A DNA stretch of 64,000 nucleotides from contig BOWN01000001.1 in assembly GCA_019649675.1 (NCBI GenBank), forward strand, positions 542,868 through 606,867, written 5' to 3'. Both the position numbers and the translations under genes were made by a program. Every line of letters begins with the position of its first letter. Within the stretch, counting starts at the first letter, position 1. Shown in pieces: positions 52,732-63,072 of the stretch. This DNA comes from Cryomorphaceae bacterium. GTDB taxonomy: Bacteria; Bacteroidota; Bacteroidia; Flavobacteriales; UBA7430. The notes below the pieces were generated by a model. That model was not told where the DNA came from, ran no database searches, and saw nothing but the letters and a program-made list of their open reading frames with translations.

Positions 52732-53726
52732 CCTATTTTTGAGTAGTCACCAATACTAATTCGTTTTTTTCCGCCCTTATATTCTACGTGGTTTCCAATC
52801 ATAGAGTCTTCTAAATCAGCATCTACAATGGTTGTGTTGTTTTGAATAATTGTGTTTTTAATTATACTATTTATTATACAAGTATCGCTCCCAACAGAAA
52901 CATAAGGTCCTATGGTGCAGTTTTTTAATTGAACATTTGCGCCAATAAAACAAGGCTCAAGAATATGGGTGTTTTCAATGCTTAGAGCTTTTCTGGCCTC
53001 ATCGTTTGCTGTGTATTCCAAAACGCGCTTATTTGCATGTACCGCTGCTATCGGATTTCCACAATCAAGCCATTCGTCAACTTTTCCTGGATAAAATTCA
53101 GCACCTTTTTGTTTCATGTTTTCTAAAGCATTGGTTAGCTGAAACTCACCATTTTCTGTAATATTGTTGTCAATTAAATATTGAAGTTCGGCACTTAATT
53201 TAAGGCCATCTTTAAAGAAGTAAATTCCAATAATGGCTAAATCAGACACGAATTCTTGCGGTTTTTCAACGAAATCTGTAATAACATTATTCTCATTCAT
53301 TTTAATAACCCCATAAGCCCTAGGGTCTTCAACTTTTTGAACCCATATAATTCCGTCTTTTTGGGTATCAAGAGTAAAGTCAGCTCTAAATAATGTATCT
53401 GCAAAAGCAACAACCACAGGTCCCTCCAAGGCTTCTTTTGCGCATAAAATAGCATGTGCCGTTCCTAAAGCCTCATCTTGATGATATATAGTGCCTTTTG
53501 CGTTTAAACTTTTAGCTATTTCAAGCAATTCAGTTTCAACTACAGCCCCAAAATCACCAATAATAAAGGCAATTTCATCGACTTTTTGTCCGCAAACTCG
53601 GGTAATATCCTCTACTAGTCTAAGTACAATAGGCTTACCTGCAATAGGAACTAAAGGTTTTGGTACTGTTAATGTATGAGGCCTTAAACGAGAACCTCTA
53701 CCTGCCATTGGGACAATAATTTTCAT
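52728..53726 (-). CDS. sugar-nucleotide nucleotidyltransferase (NTP transferase with left-handed beta helix)
   Basis: An intact 332-residue protein. The N-terminal Rossmann-like domain carries the nucleotidyltransferase signature MAGRGSRLRPHTLTVPKPLV, with GTAHAILCAKEAL, and FADTLF holding the metal Asp. A C-terminal run of hexapeptide-like repeats follows (CFIGANVQLKNCTIGPYVSV, TIVDADLEDSMIGNHVEY). It activates a sugar 1-phosphate for polysaccharide or LPS synthesis; GlmU-like or RmlA-like substrates are both possible. The flippase gene upstream supports a surface-glycan role. Confidence 0.85.
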   Translation of the reverse strand: MKIIVPMAGRGSRLRPHTLTVPKPLVPIAGKPIVLRLVEDITRVCGQKVDEIAFIIGDFGAVVETELLEIAKSLNAKGTIYHQDEALGTAHAILCAKEALEGPVVVAFADTLFRADFTLDTQKDGIIWVQKVEDPRAYGVIKMNENNVITDFVEKPQEFVSDLAIIGIYFFKDGLKLSAELQYLIDNNITENGEFQLTNALENMKQKGAEFYPGKVDEWLDCGNPIAAVHANKRVLEYTANDEARKALSIENTHILEPCFIGANVQLKNCTIGPYVSVGSDTCIINSIIKNTIIQNNTTIVDADLEDSMIGNHVEYKGGKKRISIGDYSKIG

Positions 53727-53735
53727 ATACTATTT

Positions 53736-54170
53736 TTATTTTTTTCCTGTACTTCCAAAGCCACCCGAACCTCGTTCAGTTATTGACAACTTTTTAACTT
53801 CAGCCCACCCCACCTTAGTGTATGGAGCCACAATCATCTGCGCAATTCGCTCACCATCTGCAACAACAAAATCTTCTTTTGATAAATTAATCAAAATCAC
53901 ACCAATTTCTCCACGATAATCGGCATCAATTGTTCCCGGGCTATTTAGTACGGTAACTCCTTTTTTATACGCCAAACCACTTCTAGGTCTTATTTGTGCT
54001 TCATAATTGTCTGGCAAAGCTATAAATAAGCCTGTTTTTATCAAAGCCCTTTGCATGGGCTTTAGAAGTATTTCCTCATTAATATTAGCATAGAGATCCA
54101 TTCCGGCAGACAACAGTGTTTCGTATTTTGGGAGCGGATGCTTTGAGCGATTTATAATCTCAACCTTCAT
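53736..54170 (-). CDS. dut: dUTP diphosphatase
   Basis: An intact 144-residue trimeric dUTPase with all five motifs: [27 protein letters not shown] (catalytic Asp), GERIAQMIV and [10 protein letters not shown]. It removes dUTP and supplies dUMP for thymidylate synthesis. It lies 17 bp after the flippase gene and 9 bp before the nucleotidyltransferase gene, within one leftward operon. Confidence 0.96.
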   Translation of the reverse strand: MKVEIINRSKHPLPKYETLLSAGMDLYANINEEILLKPMQRALIKTGLFIALPDNYEAQIRPRSGLAYKKGVTVLNSPGTIDADYRGEIGVILINLSKEDFVVADGERIAQMIVAPYTKVGWAEVKKLSITERGSGGFGSTGKK

Positions 54171-54187
54171 AATTCTTTCTTCTTTAT

Positions 54188-55651
54188 TTAGTGTTTGAAA
54201 GTACTTATTTTTTTTCGCTTTTCGAGTGCGATCACACTAAAGATGTAGGTTATGCAAAACATACTGCTCATGATGAAATGATTATCATGCCACAGTGTCC
54301 AAATATAAAAAAGGGACAGGGCACAGATCATATAAAATGAAATGTATTTCCACTCATAATAAATAGGGTAGTGCCTGCGACTAAACAAATAAGACATAAT
54401 ACACATAGAAGCATAACATATAAGTGTGGCCCATGCAGAACCCATATAGGACATGATGGGGATTAGTAAGATGTTTAAAACGATGGTGATAAGGGCACCT
54501 GATACAGATAAATAGGCGCCGAATCGGGTTTTTTCGCTTACCTTATACCACACAGATAGGTTATAATACATTCCTAAAAATAAATTTGCCAGCAATAAAA
54601 TTGGAACAACATCAAGGCCTTCGTGATAAGCCTCATCTCTAATAAAGTTTTTAATAACATCTATGAATACATTTATTGCTAAGAAAATAAATGCGGTGAA
54701 AGCTATAAAGTAACGCATCACCAGTGCATATTTTTCTTTGGCGTCTGTTTTTTGAGCCTGAGCAAAGAAAAAGGGTTCTGCTCCGTAACGGAAAGCCTGT
54801 ATAAAAAGGGTCATAAAAATGGCAATTTTATAACACGCGCTATAAATCCCAACTTGAGCCGTGGCAACATCTTCAGACAATAAGTGCTCCAATAATAAGC
54901 GATCAGCCATTTCATTGGTTACATAAGCCAAACCACCTATTAACAGGGGAAAACCATATTTCACCATTTTTTTCCAAACAGTAAAGTCGAATGAGAATTT
55001 AAGCCTAAAAATTTCAGGTGTAAGCAGAAGTAGCATAACAGCACTGGCGATCAAATTAGAAATAAAAATGTAGCCTATTCCCATGGTCGGGTCGTAAATG
55101 CTTTCTACAAAGTTTAAAGCAACTCTCTGCTTCAGCAAATAGGGGCAGAGCAGGTAAAAGAATAGGTTTAAACCAATGTTAACAGTAATATTTACTAATC
55201 GAATAGATGCAAAGCGCCAGGCTCTGTGGTCAACCCTTAATTTGGCAAATGGCAGTGTTGTCAAAACATCTAAAACCAAAATCCACACTAGCCATTGGAT
55301 AAAATTTGGATGTTCCGGAACATGTAAAAGATTGGCAATAGGTTTCGAATAACAAGAGCTAAACACAAGGAATAGGAGAGAGGTGATCAACAAGGAGATG
55401 AAGCCTGTAGACATTACTTTTTCAGACCCCTCTTCTTTATTTGTGTAATGGAAAAAAGCGGTTTCAAAGCCATAAGTCAACACCACCATAGCAAAAGCAA
55501 CAACCGTCATTAGCACAGACAACACCCCATATTCTTCCGGGGCAAAAATACCTGTGTAAAGAGGCACCAGTAAAAAGTTGAGCAACCGCCCCACGATACT
55601 GCTTAGCCCGTAGATCGCTGTTTGACCAACTAATTTTTTTATAATGCTCAC
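54188..55651 (-). CDS. polysaccharide flippase-type membrane protein (Wzx/MATE-like)
   Basis: An intact 487-residue protein with 12-14 hydrophobic helices: [20 protein letters not shown] at the start, a central long loop, and paired helices through the C-terminal half ([37 protein letters not shown]). It probably moves lipid-linked glycan across the inner membrane. It is the first gene of the run to dut, nucleotidyltransferase and TPR. It starts about 30 bp after the enoyl-CoA hydratase stop. Confidence 0.87.
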   Translation of the reverse strand: MSIIKKLVGQTAIYGLSSIVGRLLNFLLVPLYTGIFAPEEYGVLSVLMTVVAFAMVVLTYGFETAFFHYTNKEEGSEKVMSTGFISLLITSLLFLVFSSCYSKPIANLLHVPEHPNFIQWLVWILVLDVLTTLPFAKLRVDHRAWRFASIRLVNITVNIGLNLFFYLLCPYLLKQRVALNFVESIYDPTMGIGYIFISNLIASAVMLLLLTPEIFRLKFSFDFTVWKKMVKYGFPLLIGGLAYVTNEMADRLLLEHLLSEDVATAQVGIYSACYKIAIFMTLFIQAFRYGAEPFFFAQAQKTDAKEKYALVMRYFIAFTAFIFLAINVFIDVIKNFIRDEAYHEGLDVVPILLLANLFLGMYYNLSVWYKVSEKTRFGAYLSVSGALITIVLNILLIPIMSYMGSAWATLICYASMCIMSYLFSRRHYPIYYEWKYISFYMICALSLFYIWTLWHDNHFIMSSMFCITYIFSVIALEKRKKISTFKH

Positions 55652-55681
55652 TTGTCTTTTTTTTGTGATAGTAGACCCAGT

Positions 55682-56455
55682 TTAAAAATTAGCTTTTCTT
55701 TTTTCTATAAATGCGCGTGTTCCTTCGGTGAAATCTTCTGTACCAAAACAGTTTCCAAATGCATTTATTTCATAAGCCATACCATCAACTCCGGGAGCGT
55801 AATTTGCGTTTACACATTGAATAGCGGTAGCTAGCGCCATAGGCGAGTTTTTAATTATTTTCTGAGCCATTTTTTTTGCTGAATCAATTAACTCTTCTAG
55901 CGGCACGACATTGTTTGTGATACCATAGTCTAAGGCCTTAGAAGCATTAATCATTTCGGCAGATAAAATCATTTCCATGGCCCTACCTTTTCCTGCAATT
56001 TGGGCCAAACGCTGAGTGCCGCCGTAGCCAGGAATTACACCTAATGAGGTTTCGGGTAAACCAACCCTCGCGTTTTCTGAAAAGATTCGAATATGAGCTG
56101 CCATAGCCAACTCTAAGCCTCCACCTAAAGCAAAACCATTTACGGCAGCAATTACAGGTGTTTTCATTTGATCGATCAGGCTAAATAATTGGTCGTGCCC
56201 CTTTTTACTTAAATCCTTTCCTTCTTCAACAGAAAAGTCAGAAAACTCAGAAATATCGGCACCTGCAACAAATGCTTTTTCTCCCGCTCCGGTAATGATA
56301 ACGACTCTTACTGAGGTATCTTTGTCTGACGCGATGAGTGCATGGCTCAACTCTTCAATGGTTGCCTTATTTAGTGCGTTTAATTTTGAGGGTCGATTAA
56401 TTGTAATGACTTGTATTGAGTTTTCTTGCTCAACAAGGATGTTTTCATAATTCAT
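55682..56455 (-). CDS. enoyl-CoA hydratase/isomerase family protein
   Basis: An intact 257-residue crotonase-fold enzyme. Oxyanion-hole segments AFVAGADISEF and NGFALGGGLELAMA, the PETSLGVIPGYGGTQRL stretch with catalytic-region Glu residues, and a trimerisation tail EGTRAFIEKRKANF match short-chain enoyl-CoA hydratases. It adds water across trans-2-enoyl-CoA in fatty-acid or amino-acid degradation. The same strand carries a histidine kinase 24 bp upstream; the functional link is unclear. Confidence 0.9.
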   Translation of the reverse strand: MNYENILVEQENSIQVITINRPSKLNALNKATIEELSHALIASDKDTSVRVVIITGAGEKAFVAGADISEFSDFSVEEGKDLSKKGHDQLFSLIDQMKTPVIAAVNGFALGGGLELAMAAHIRIFSENARVGLPETSLGVIPGYGGTQRLAQIAGKGRAMEMILSAEMINASKALDYGITNNVVPLEELIDSAKKMAQKIIKNSPMALATAIQCVNANYAPGVDGMAYEINAFGNCFGTEDFTEGTRAFIEKRKANF

Positions 56456-56479
56456 TCTTAGTTTCTTTAGTCTGTAAAA

Positions 56480-57949
56480 TTAGTTTTTTTCTTTTAAGTG
56501 CGGAATACTAACATAAAATGTTGTTCCCTGCCCCTCACTAGATTTAAAGCTAATTGAACCATTTAAATCATTAATTATTCGCTTAACAATAGCCAAACCT
56601 AAACCCGTTCCGCTGTTTTTTGTTGTAAAGCTTGGGTTAAATATTTTTTTATGTAAAGATGTTGGAATTCCCTCACCGTTATCGCTAATAGAAAGTTTAA
56701 CACAATCGTTTATTAGTTCCATGTTAACGGTAATTAAAGGTCTTTTATTTTCAGGCACAGCTTCAACGGCGTTGTTTAATAGGTTGTTTAGTATGCGGAT
56801 GATTTGACCTTTGTCAGCATATATGTAACATGGCTTAGTTGGTTTTTCAAATACAATATTTGCTGTGTTAAAAAAATTGATAGTGTTTTCGGCTATTTTT
56901 GAAAGATCTAACCTTTCTTTTTTACTCATAGGCATTTTAGCAAAATCAGAAAATGCAGAAGCAATGTCTGAGAGCGTATCAATTTGTTCTATTATAGATT
57001 CAGAAAAGATTTTCACCTTATCTTTAACCGTGGCCCCTTCCGTTTTTAAACTCCTTTCAAAAAGTTGAACGTTAAGTTTCATTGGAGTTAATGGATTTTT
57101 TATTTCGTGAGCAACTTGTTTCGCCATTTCTTTCCAGGCGCTTTCTTTTTCATTTTGCGCTAAAATGTCTGCGCTTTTCTCTAGCTCTTTTACCATAAAA
57201 TTATACTGACGAACCAACTGACCAATTTCATCTTTAGAGTCCCAACTTAGAGGCATGAACTTTTTCATTATTGCAGCTTCTCGCATGGTTTCAGATAGCC
57301 GACTCATTGGTCCAGAAATTTGACGAGATAAGACTAGCGCAAGAAGGTTTGCACTTATAAAAAGAAAAATATAAACAGGAATAAGTGCAAGCAAATAAAC
57401 TTTAAGATCTTTTTTATAGCTTTCATTTAGCTGGAAGTATGGTATGCTAATAATTGCTATCGGATTATGGCTTTTGTCTGTGATGTATTGATAAGAATTT
57501 AGGTAATTTATATCAGCATGGGTTAAATTTTTTTTAACTCCACTCTTTTTTTCGGAAAGCGTTTCTATAAGCGCGGCGTTAATTTTATTCGGAATAATTT
57601 GTTTTTCTACAAGCGTCTTATTTGAACTTAAAACTAAATCGCCCGTCAAGCTATAAATAATGATATCTAAATTATGAATGTCAGCAAGCTCAAATATTTT
57701 ATTTTCAAAGAGCTTAAAGATGTTTTTATTATTAGGATTAACAGCATCAATGTTTTTTAAAAAATAAGAAATAGATGAGAGGGTGGCGGTTTCTTTTCTT
57801 GAGAGACGCTTTTCGTGATAGCTTTGGTTTTGTGTTTTAAAGTTGTAATAGGTAAAAACGCCAATAAAAAAAAACGCAGCCATCAATAGGGCAAGCATGG
57901 AAATGTAGATTCGTGTTAGAAGTTTGTTGCGCACTTTAAATAGTTCCAT
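56480..57949 (-). CDS. sensor histidine kinase (HAMP, class NtrB-like HisKA)
   Basis: An intact protein of about 489 residues: membrane helix (about 15-35), periplasmic sensor region (about 40-185), second helix (VYLLALIPVYIFLFISANLL), a HAMP linker, then the phospho-acceptor KQVAHEIKNPLTPMKLNVQL near residue 285. The ATPase motifs are NNLLNNAVEAVPE (N box), SDNGEGIP (G1) and GTGLGLAIVKRI (G2). No response regulator is nearby, so it is an orphan. I use the ATG at 57949 (MELFKVRNKLL); 57958 would add three residues. Confidence 0.92.
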   Translation of the reverse strand: MELFKVRNKLLTRIYISMLALLMAAFFFIGVFTYYNFKTQNQSYHEKRLSRKETATLSSISYFLKNIDAVNPNNKNIFKLFENKIFELADIHNLDIIIYSLTGDLVLSSNKTLVEKQIIPNKINAALIETLSEKKSGVKKNLTHADINYLNSYQYITDKSHNPIAIISIPYFQLNESYKKDLKVYLLALIPVYIFLFISANLLALVLSRQISGPMSRLSETMREAAIMKKFMPLSWDSKDEIGQLVRQYNFMVKELEKSADILAQNEKESAWKEMAKQVAHEIKNPLTPMKLNVQLFERSLKTEGATVKDKVKIFSESIIEQIDTLSDIASAFSDFAKMPMSKKERLDLSKIAENTINFFNTANIVFEKPTKPCYIYADKGQIIRILNNLLNNAVEAVPENKRPLITVNMELINDCVKLSISDNGEGIPTSLHKKIFNPSFTTKNSGTGLGLAIVKRIINDLNGSISFKSSEGQGTTFYVSIPHLKEKN

Positions 57950-58202
57950 TATTCTCAAAGATATAACAATTCTTGGGTTGGCAATCTATATAACCCATGT
58001 GTTCTCCAGGGGCATTAATAATGAATAAAGATAAAGTAAAGATTCTTGCCTATAAAACATTTGGAGAATTCAGAGAAAGTTGAGATAAAATGCATTAAAG
58101 CAGTTAAACCACCCAGGTAATAATTTATGGATTAAGATGCGGGCAGTAAATATTTTTTATATTGCTTAACCATGTTCTTTTAAACGAATTAAATAAAATT
58201 AT

Positions 58203-59056
58203 ATGAGCACTGCTACCATGTTGATTCACTGTCCTGACGAAAAAGGGATTATACTTTCTGTAACAAACTACATTTCTAGAAACAATGGAAACATTGTAGA
58301 CCTAGATCAACATGTAGATAGTGAACAAAAAATATTTTTTATGAGGGTTGAGTGGACAATCTCTGACTTTAACATTCCAAGAGAAAATATTGGTGCTCAT
58401 TTTGGTTCTGAAGTTGCCCAGAAATATCAAATGCAGTATACAATTCACTTTAGAGATGAAAAGATTAGAATGGCGCTTATGGTTTCTAAAATGGACCATT
58501 GTTTTAATGACATTCTCTCGAGGTATAAGTCGGGGGAGTGGAATGTAGAAATTCCACTTATTATCAGTAATCACCCCGACATGGAAGAAACGGCTAATCG
58601 TTTTGGTATACCATATCATTATATTCCTGTTTCGAAGCAAACCAAGGTTGAGCAAGAAAAAAAGCAGTTGCAACTTTTGTCAGACCACAATATTGACTTT
58701 GTTGTGTTGGCGCGATACATGCAAATATTAAGTGAAAATTTCATAAAAGATTATTCGAACCGAATAATCAATATTCACCACTCTTTCTTGCCTGCTTTTC
58801 CAGGGGCGAAGCCCTACCATTCGGCACACGAACGAGGTGTTAAAATAATTGGAGCAACTAGTCATTATGTAACAAAAGAACTAGATGCGGGACCTATTAT
58901 TGCGCAAAGCACGGCCAATATTAGCCATAAGGATAGGGTAGAAGACTTGGTTCGAAAGGTCGTGACATTGAGAAAGTCGTCCTTTCAAGGGCAATATGGT
59001 ATCACGTCAATAGACGCATATTATCTTATGGAAATAGAACAATTATTTTTGATTAA
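58203..59056 (+). CDS. purU: formyltetrahydrofolate deformylase (C-terminus altered by an indel)
   Basis: Hydrolyses 10-formyltetrahydrofolate to formate and tetrahydrofolate, balancing one-carbon pools. An N-terminal ACT domain (about 1-80; LIHCPDEKGIILSVTNYI) precedes a formyltransferase-fold catalytic domain with ARYMQILSENFI, INIHHSFLPAFPGAKPYH and ATSHYVTKELDAGPII (catalytic His and Asp). One G is missing near 58950. The given frame runs on to 59075 with an unrelated tail, while the restored frame ends RRILSYGNRTIIFD with a stop at 59054-59056, the normal family C-terminus. Confidence 0.93.
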
Positions 59057-59092
59057 GCCAGCCAGCAATTATTAAAACCCAAGGGTTCTTTA

Positions 59093-59954
59093 TTAATCGT
59101 CATTTAGGGCTTCTGCACCACCTACAATTTCGAGAATTTCGTTTGTAATTGCCGCTTGCCGCTGACGGTTGTATGTTAGCGTTAATTCATCTTTTAATTC
59201 TTGAGCATTGTCGGTTGCCTTGTGCATTGCCGTCATACGCGCACCGTGCTCTGAGGCATGAGAATCTAAAAGCGATTTATAGAACTGAATCTTTAAAGAT
59301 TTAGGGATCAAATCAACAACAATTGATGCTTTTGATGGCTCAAAAATATAGTTTGCGTTTACACTAACTTCTTCAGTTTCTTCGAAACAACAGGAATAAA
59401 TTGCTGGGTAACGACTTCCTGTGTTGCCGCATTTTTAAACTCGTTGTATATTATTTCTACTTTGTCAAATTCTCCGTCAACAAAAGCAGCCATAACTTCC
59501 TCAGCCATTAGTGCAACATGCTCATAATTGAGGTCGTTAAAAATTTCTGTATTTGAATTAAAGACTGTGTATTTTCCGGTAAAGTAGTCAGCAGATCTTT
59601 TACCAATGGCATAAACCTGCACTTCTTTTCCTTCGTATTCTTTAATGCGTTTTTCAGCTGCTTTAAAAATATTCGCATTAAAAGCACCACATAAGCCACG
59701 ATTTGAGGCAATAGCGACAATCAATACTTTTTTAACTTCTCTTTCTGGCTGTAAGCACCCTCAGCAGAACCTTCAAGTGTCGAACTAATATTGACTAAGA
59801 TCTCACGTAACTTTTCAGCATAAGGGCGCATTTGTGTGATTGCATCCTGAGCTCTTTTCAACTTTGCTGCAGACACCATTTTCATGGCACTGGTAATTTG
59901 CATCGTAGAAGCTACGGAACCAATTCGAGTACGTATTTCTTTTAAGTTAGCCAT
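59093..59954 (-). CDS. atpG: ATP synthase gamma subunit (frameshifted)
   Basis: The central stalk rotor of F1. It begins [32 protein letters not shown], the family's N-terminal helix, and continues in 59724-59359 ([20 protein letters not shown]) and 59311-59093 (the C-terminal helix with [19 protein letters not shown] and [20 protein letters not shown]). Two one-base breaks near 59722 and 59340 split it; restored, it has about 287 residues. It is the last gene of the operon seen here; atpD and atpC are elsewhere, as in other Bacteroidota. Confidence 0.94.
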
Positions 59955-60002
59955 TTCAATATTTATTGAATGTGAGAGGGCAACCCCCTCACTTGTTCAG
60001 TC

Positions 60003-61580
60003 TTATTCGTATTTAGATGAAATTTCAGCGGCAGCACTTTCAATTGCTTTTATGGCCTCATCTGTTAATTTACCTGCTTTTAAAGATGTCAACTCCGCAG
60101 CGTATTTATTCCGCATGAATGACAAGAATTCAATTTCAAATTCTTTTATTTTCTCAACAGGAACATTAGACATCAGGTTTTTCGTACCACAATAAATGAT
60201 AGAAACTTGTTCCTCTACTGGAAGAGGTGCATTTAATCCTTGCTTCAACATCTCAACGTTACGCTTCCCCTTGTTGATCACAAGTAAAGTGGCGTCATCA
60301 AGGTCAGAACCAAACTTAGCAAAGGCCTCTAGTTCACGGAATTGTGCTTGGTCAAGCTTTAGTGTACCAGCAACCTTCTTCATCGATTTTATTTGCGCAG
60401 AACCACCTACTCGCGATACAGAAATACCTACGTTAATGGCAGGGCGAACACCGGAGTTAAATAAATCAGCTTCTAAGAAAATTTGACCATCAGTAATCGA
60501 AATTACGTTAGTTGGAATGTACGCAGAAACGTCACCCGCCTGAGTTTCTATAATTGGTAGAGCGGTTAAAGATCCACCACCTTTAACAATTCCCTTAATT
60601 GATTCTGGTAAATCATTCATATTTTGAGCAATTGCATCTGATGCATTGACTTTCGCAGCGCGCTCTAACAATCTTGAGTGTAAGAAGAATACATCACCAG
60701 GATAAGCTTCACGCCCCGGAGGCCTTCTTAAAAGAAGGGATACCTCTCGGTATGCAACTGCTTGCTTGGAAAGGTCATCATAAACAATTAATCCATGGCG
60801 ACCAGTATCTCTGAAAAACTCGCCAATTGCAGCCCCGGCAAATGGTGCATAGAATTGCATTGGAGCAGGGTCAGAAGCGTTTGCAGCAACAACAACTGTA
60901 TAAGCCATTGCGCCCGCCTCTTCTAACGTTTTAACGATGTTTGCTACTGTAGAACCTTTTTGTCCGATGGCAACATAAATACAGTATACAGGTTCTCCAG
61001 CCTCAAAGAATTCTTTTTGGTTGATAATGGTATCAATAGCCACAGATGTTTTACCCGTCTGACGGTCGCCAATGATTAATTCACGCTGCCCACGCCCAAT
61101 AGGAATCATGGCGTCTACAGCTTTAATACCTGTTTGTAGAGGTTCATTTACCGGTTGGCGATAGATCACACCTGGAGCAGTTCGCTCTAGAGGCATTTCG
61201 TATGTTGTTCCTGTAATAGGTCCTTTACCATCAATTGGGTTACCTAGAGTGTCAACAACACGCCCGAGCATTCCGTCGCCAACATTGATAGAGGCAATAC
61301 GACCCGTACGCTTAACCGTATCACCCTCTTTAACTTCTTTTGAAGGGCCTAATAAAACAGCTCCAACATTGTCTTCTTCTAAGTTTAGTACGATTCCCTG
61401 AAGTCCTGATTGGAATTCAATCAGTTCCCCAGAACTTACATTACTTAGTCCATAAACACGAGCAATACCATCTCCAACTTGAAGAACGGTACCCACTTCT
61501 GCAACTTCTGCTTCGGTTTTTAGACCTGAAAGTTGCTCTCTTAATATTGCTGATACTTCAGCTGGTTTAACGCTTGACAT
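60003..61580 (-). CDS. atpA: ATP synthase alpha subunit
   Basis: An intact 525-residue F1 alpha subunit: OB-like start ([20 protein letters not shown]), Walker [14 protein letters not shown] near residue 170, [17 protein letters not shown] and [30 protein letters not shown] and the visible arginine-finger region [16 protein letters not shown]. It lies 48 bp upstream of atpG and 1 bp after atpH. Confidence 0.98.
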   Translation of the reverse strand: MSSVKPAEVSAILREQLSGLKTEAEVAEVGTVLQVGDGIARVYGLSNVSSGELIEFQSGLQGIVLNLEEDNVGAVLLGPSKEVKEGDTVKRTGRIASINVGDGMLGRVVDTLGNPIDGKGPITGTTYEMPLERTAPGVIYRQPVNEPLQTGIKAVDAMIPIGRGQRELIIGDRQTGKTSVAIDTIINQKEFFEAGEPVYCIYVAIGQKGSTVANIVKTLEEAGAMAYTVVVAANASDPAPMQFYAPFAGAAIGEFFRDTGRHGLIVYDDLSKQAVAYREVSLLLRRPPGREAYPGDVFFLHSRLLERAAKVNASDAIAQNMNDLPESIKGIVKGGGSLTALPIIETQAGDVSAYIPTNVISITDGQIFLEADLFNSGVRPAINVGISVSRVGGSAQIKSMKKVAGTLKLDQAQFRELEAFAKFGSDLDDATLLVINKGKRNVEMLKQGLNAPLPVEEQVSIIYCGTKNLMSNVPVEKIKEFEIEFLSFMRNKYAAELTSLKAGKLTDEAIKAIESAAAEISSKYE

Positions 61581-61581
61581 A

Positions 61582-62142
61582 CTAATATTCTTTTATGTAT
61601 GGGTTGTAAACAAATTCTCTTTTTAACTTTTGTAGTTTGTTGGAAACACTTGCATTAAACTCAAGGTCTCCTACACGAAGAACAAATCCACCGATAAGGT
61701 TTTCGTCTATGGATTCTTCTACTTGAACACAAGCGTCACCAACAATTGATTTTAGTTCGGCTAACACCTGTGCTCTTATTTCTTCAGTAATTTTTGTAGC
61801 TGTAGTTACATTAGCTGTTACAATATTTTTATGTTCATTGTAAAGCTTAATAAAGTTTTCCGCTATGGCGCCCAAAATTGATTCGCGCTTTTTACTGGTT
61901 ATTTTATTGATAAATGTCATGCTAAGCTCAGAAAGCTCTTTACTAAAAACCTCATTAAGAATGTTAGTTTTCTTGTCAGACTTAACAATAGGGCTCTTGA
62001 GCATGTTTCTAAATTCGCGATTTTCATCATAAACAGATTTAACTGTTTGCATGTCATCTTTTATTTGCTCTAGAATTTGTCGTTCGAGAGCTAAAGAAAT
62101 CAAAGATTTCGCGTAGCGAAGGGCAACCCTGGTTTCTTTCAT
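61582..62142 (-). CDS. atpH: ATP synthase delta subunit
   Basis: An intact 186-residue peripheral stalk subunit (OSCP family). The N-terminal six-helix bundle begins [18 protein letters not shown], and the C-terminal part reads [19 protein letters not shown], the family's most conserved stretch. It joins F1 alpha to the b-subunit stalk. Spacing to atpF is 2 bp and to atpA 1 bp. Confidence 0.95.
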   Translation of the reverse strand: MKETRVALRYAKSLISLALERQILEQIKDDMQTVKSVYDENREFRNMLKSPIVKSDKKTNILNEVFSKELSELSMTFINKITSKKRESILGAIAENFIKLYNEHKNIVTANVTTATKITEEIRAQVLAELKSIVGDACVQVEESIDENLIGGFVLRVGDLEFNASVSNKLQKLKREFVYNPYIKEY

Positions 62143-62144
62143 TT

Positions 62145-62639
62145 TTAGTTCAGCTTTATGTCTTTAAGCATGTCGGCGATAAAGGCATTCTGTTTATCAA
62201 CATCTTTGAGTTCGGCTCTCAACACTTTTTCTGCAATGTCTACAGACAATGACCCAACGGTATTTTTAAGCTCTGAAATAGCGCCAGCTTTTTCGTTTTC
62301 AATAACAACTTTTGCAGAAGCAATCATTTTGTCTGCCTCATCTTTAGCCGCATTTTTTGCTTCAGAAATAATATTGGCTTTAAGTTCTCTGGCTTCTTTT
62401 AGCATTTCGTCTCTCTCTGCACGAGCTTCTTTTAAGATGCGATCGTTGTCTGCTTTTAAATTTGACATCTCGTCACGCGCATTTTTTGCCGCTTCAAGGG
62501 CCTCTTCTATACTCTTATTTCGAGCATCAACATTATTTAAAATTGGAGTCCAAGCCATTTTTTTTAACAAGACCAGTAAGATAATAAAGACTACGGAAGT
62601 CCAAAAAATCAAACCAAAACCGGGCGTAACTAAATCCAT
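62145..62639 (-). CDS. atpF: ATP synthase b subunit
   Basis: An intact 164-residue stator subunit: N-terminal membrane helix (FGLIFWTSVVFIILLVLL), the turn AWTPILNNVDARNKSIEEAL and a long charged helix rich in Glu, Lys and Ala. It anchors F1 to the membrane a subunit. A 190-bp gap with a terminator-like hairpin separates it from atpE. Confidence 0.96.
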   Translation of the reverse strand: MDLVTPGFGLIFWTSVVFIILLVLLKKMAWTPILNNVDARNKSIEEALEAAKNARDEMSNLKADNDRILKEARAERDEMLKEARELKANIISEAKNAAKDEADKMIASAKVVIENEKAGAISELKNTVGSLSVDIAEKVLRAELKDVDKQNAFIADMLKDIKLN

Positions 62640-62795
62640 TTCTTATTTTTTAATCATTAAACTTAAAATAGGACAACTAAAACGCAGTTTACCAACGAGT
62701 AATCCTAATTGTTTTATTTAGAACCTTTTCTTTATAGAGAGCTGAAATTAATAGGCATCGCTCTATAGACTGGGTTTAGTTTTGTGTTTAAAAAT

Positions 62796-62824
62796 AAATA
62801 CCCGCACATTAGGTGCGGGTATTT
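62796..62824 (-). terminator. terminator-like hairpin between atpE and atpF
   Basis: Stem TACCCGCAC (62799-62807) pairs with GTGCGGGTA (62813-62821), extended by AAA/TTT. It starts 8 bp after the atpE stop and is followed in the transcribed direction by TTTATTTTT. It probably terminates part of the transcripts, or protects the atpE mRNA 3' end. Confidence 0.75.
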
Positions 62825-62828
62825 TATT

Positions 62829-63050
<222 letters not shown>

Positions 63051-63072
63051 TTAATTAATAAATGAATACAAA

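Noticed and set aside
58020-58082. A 20-codon frame upstream of purU
   Set aside because: It is short, has no conserved features and is in the purU leader; nothing supports expression.
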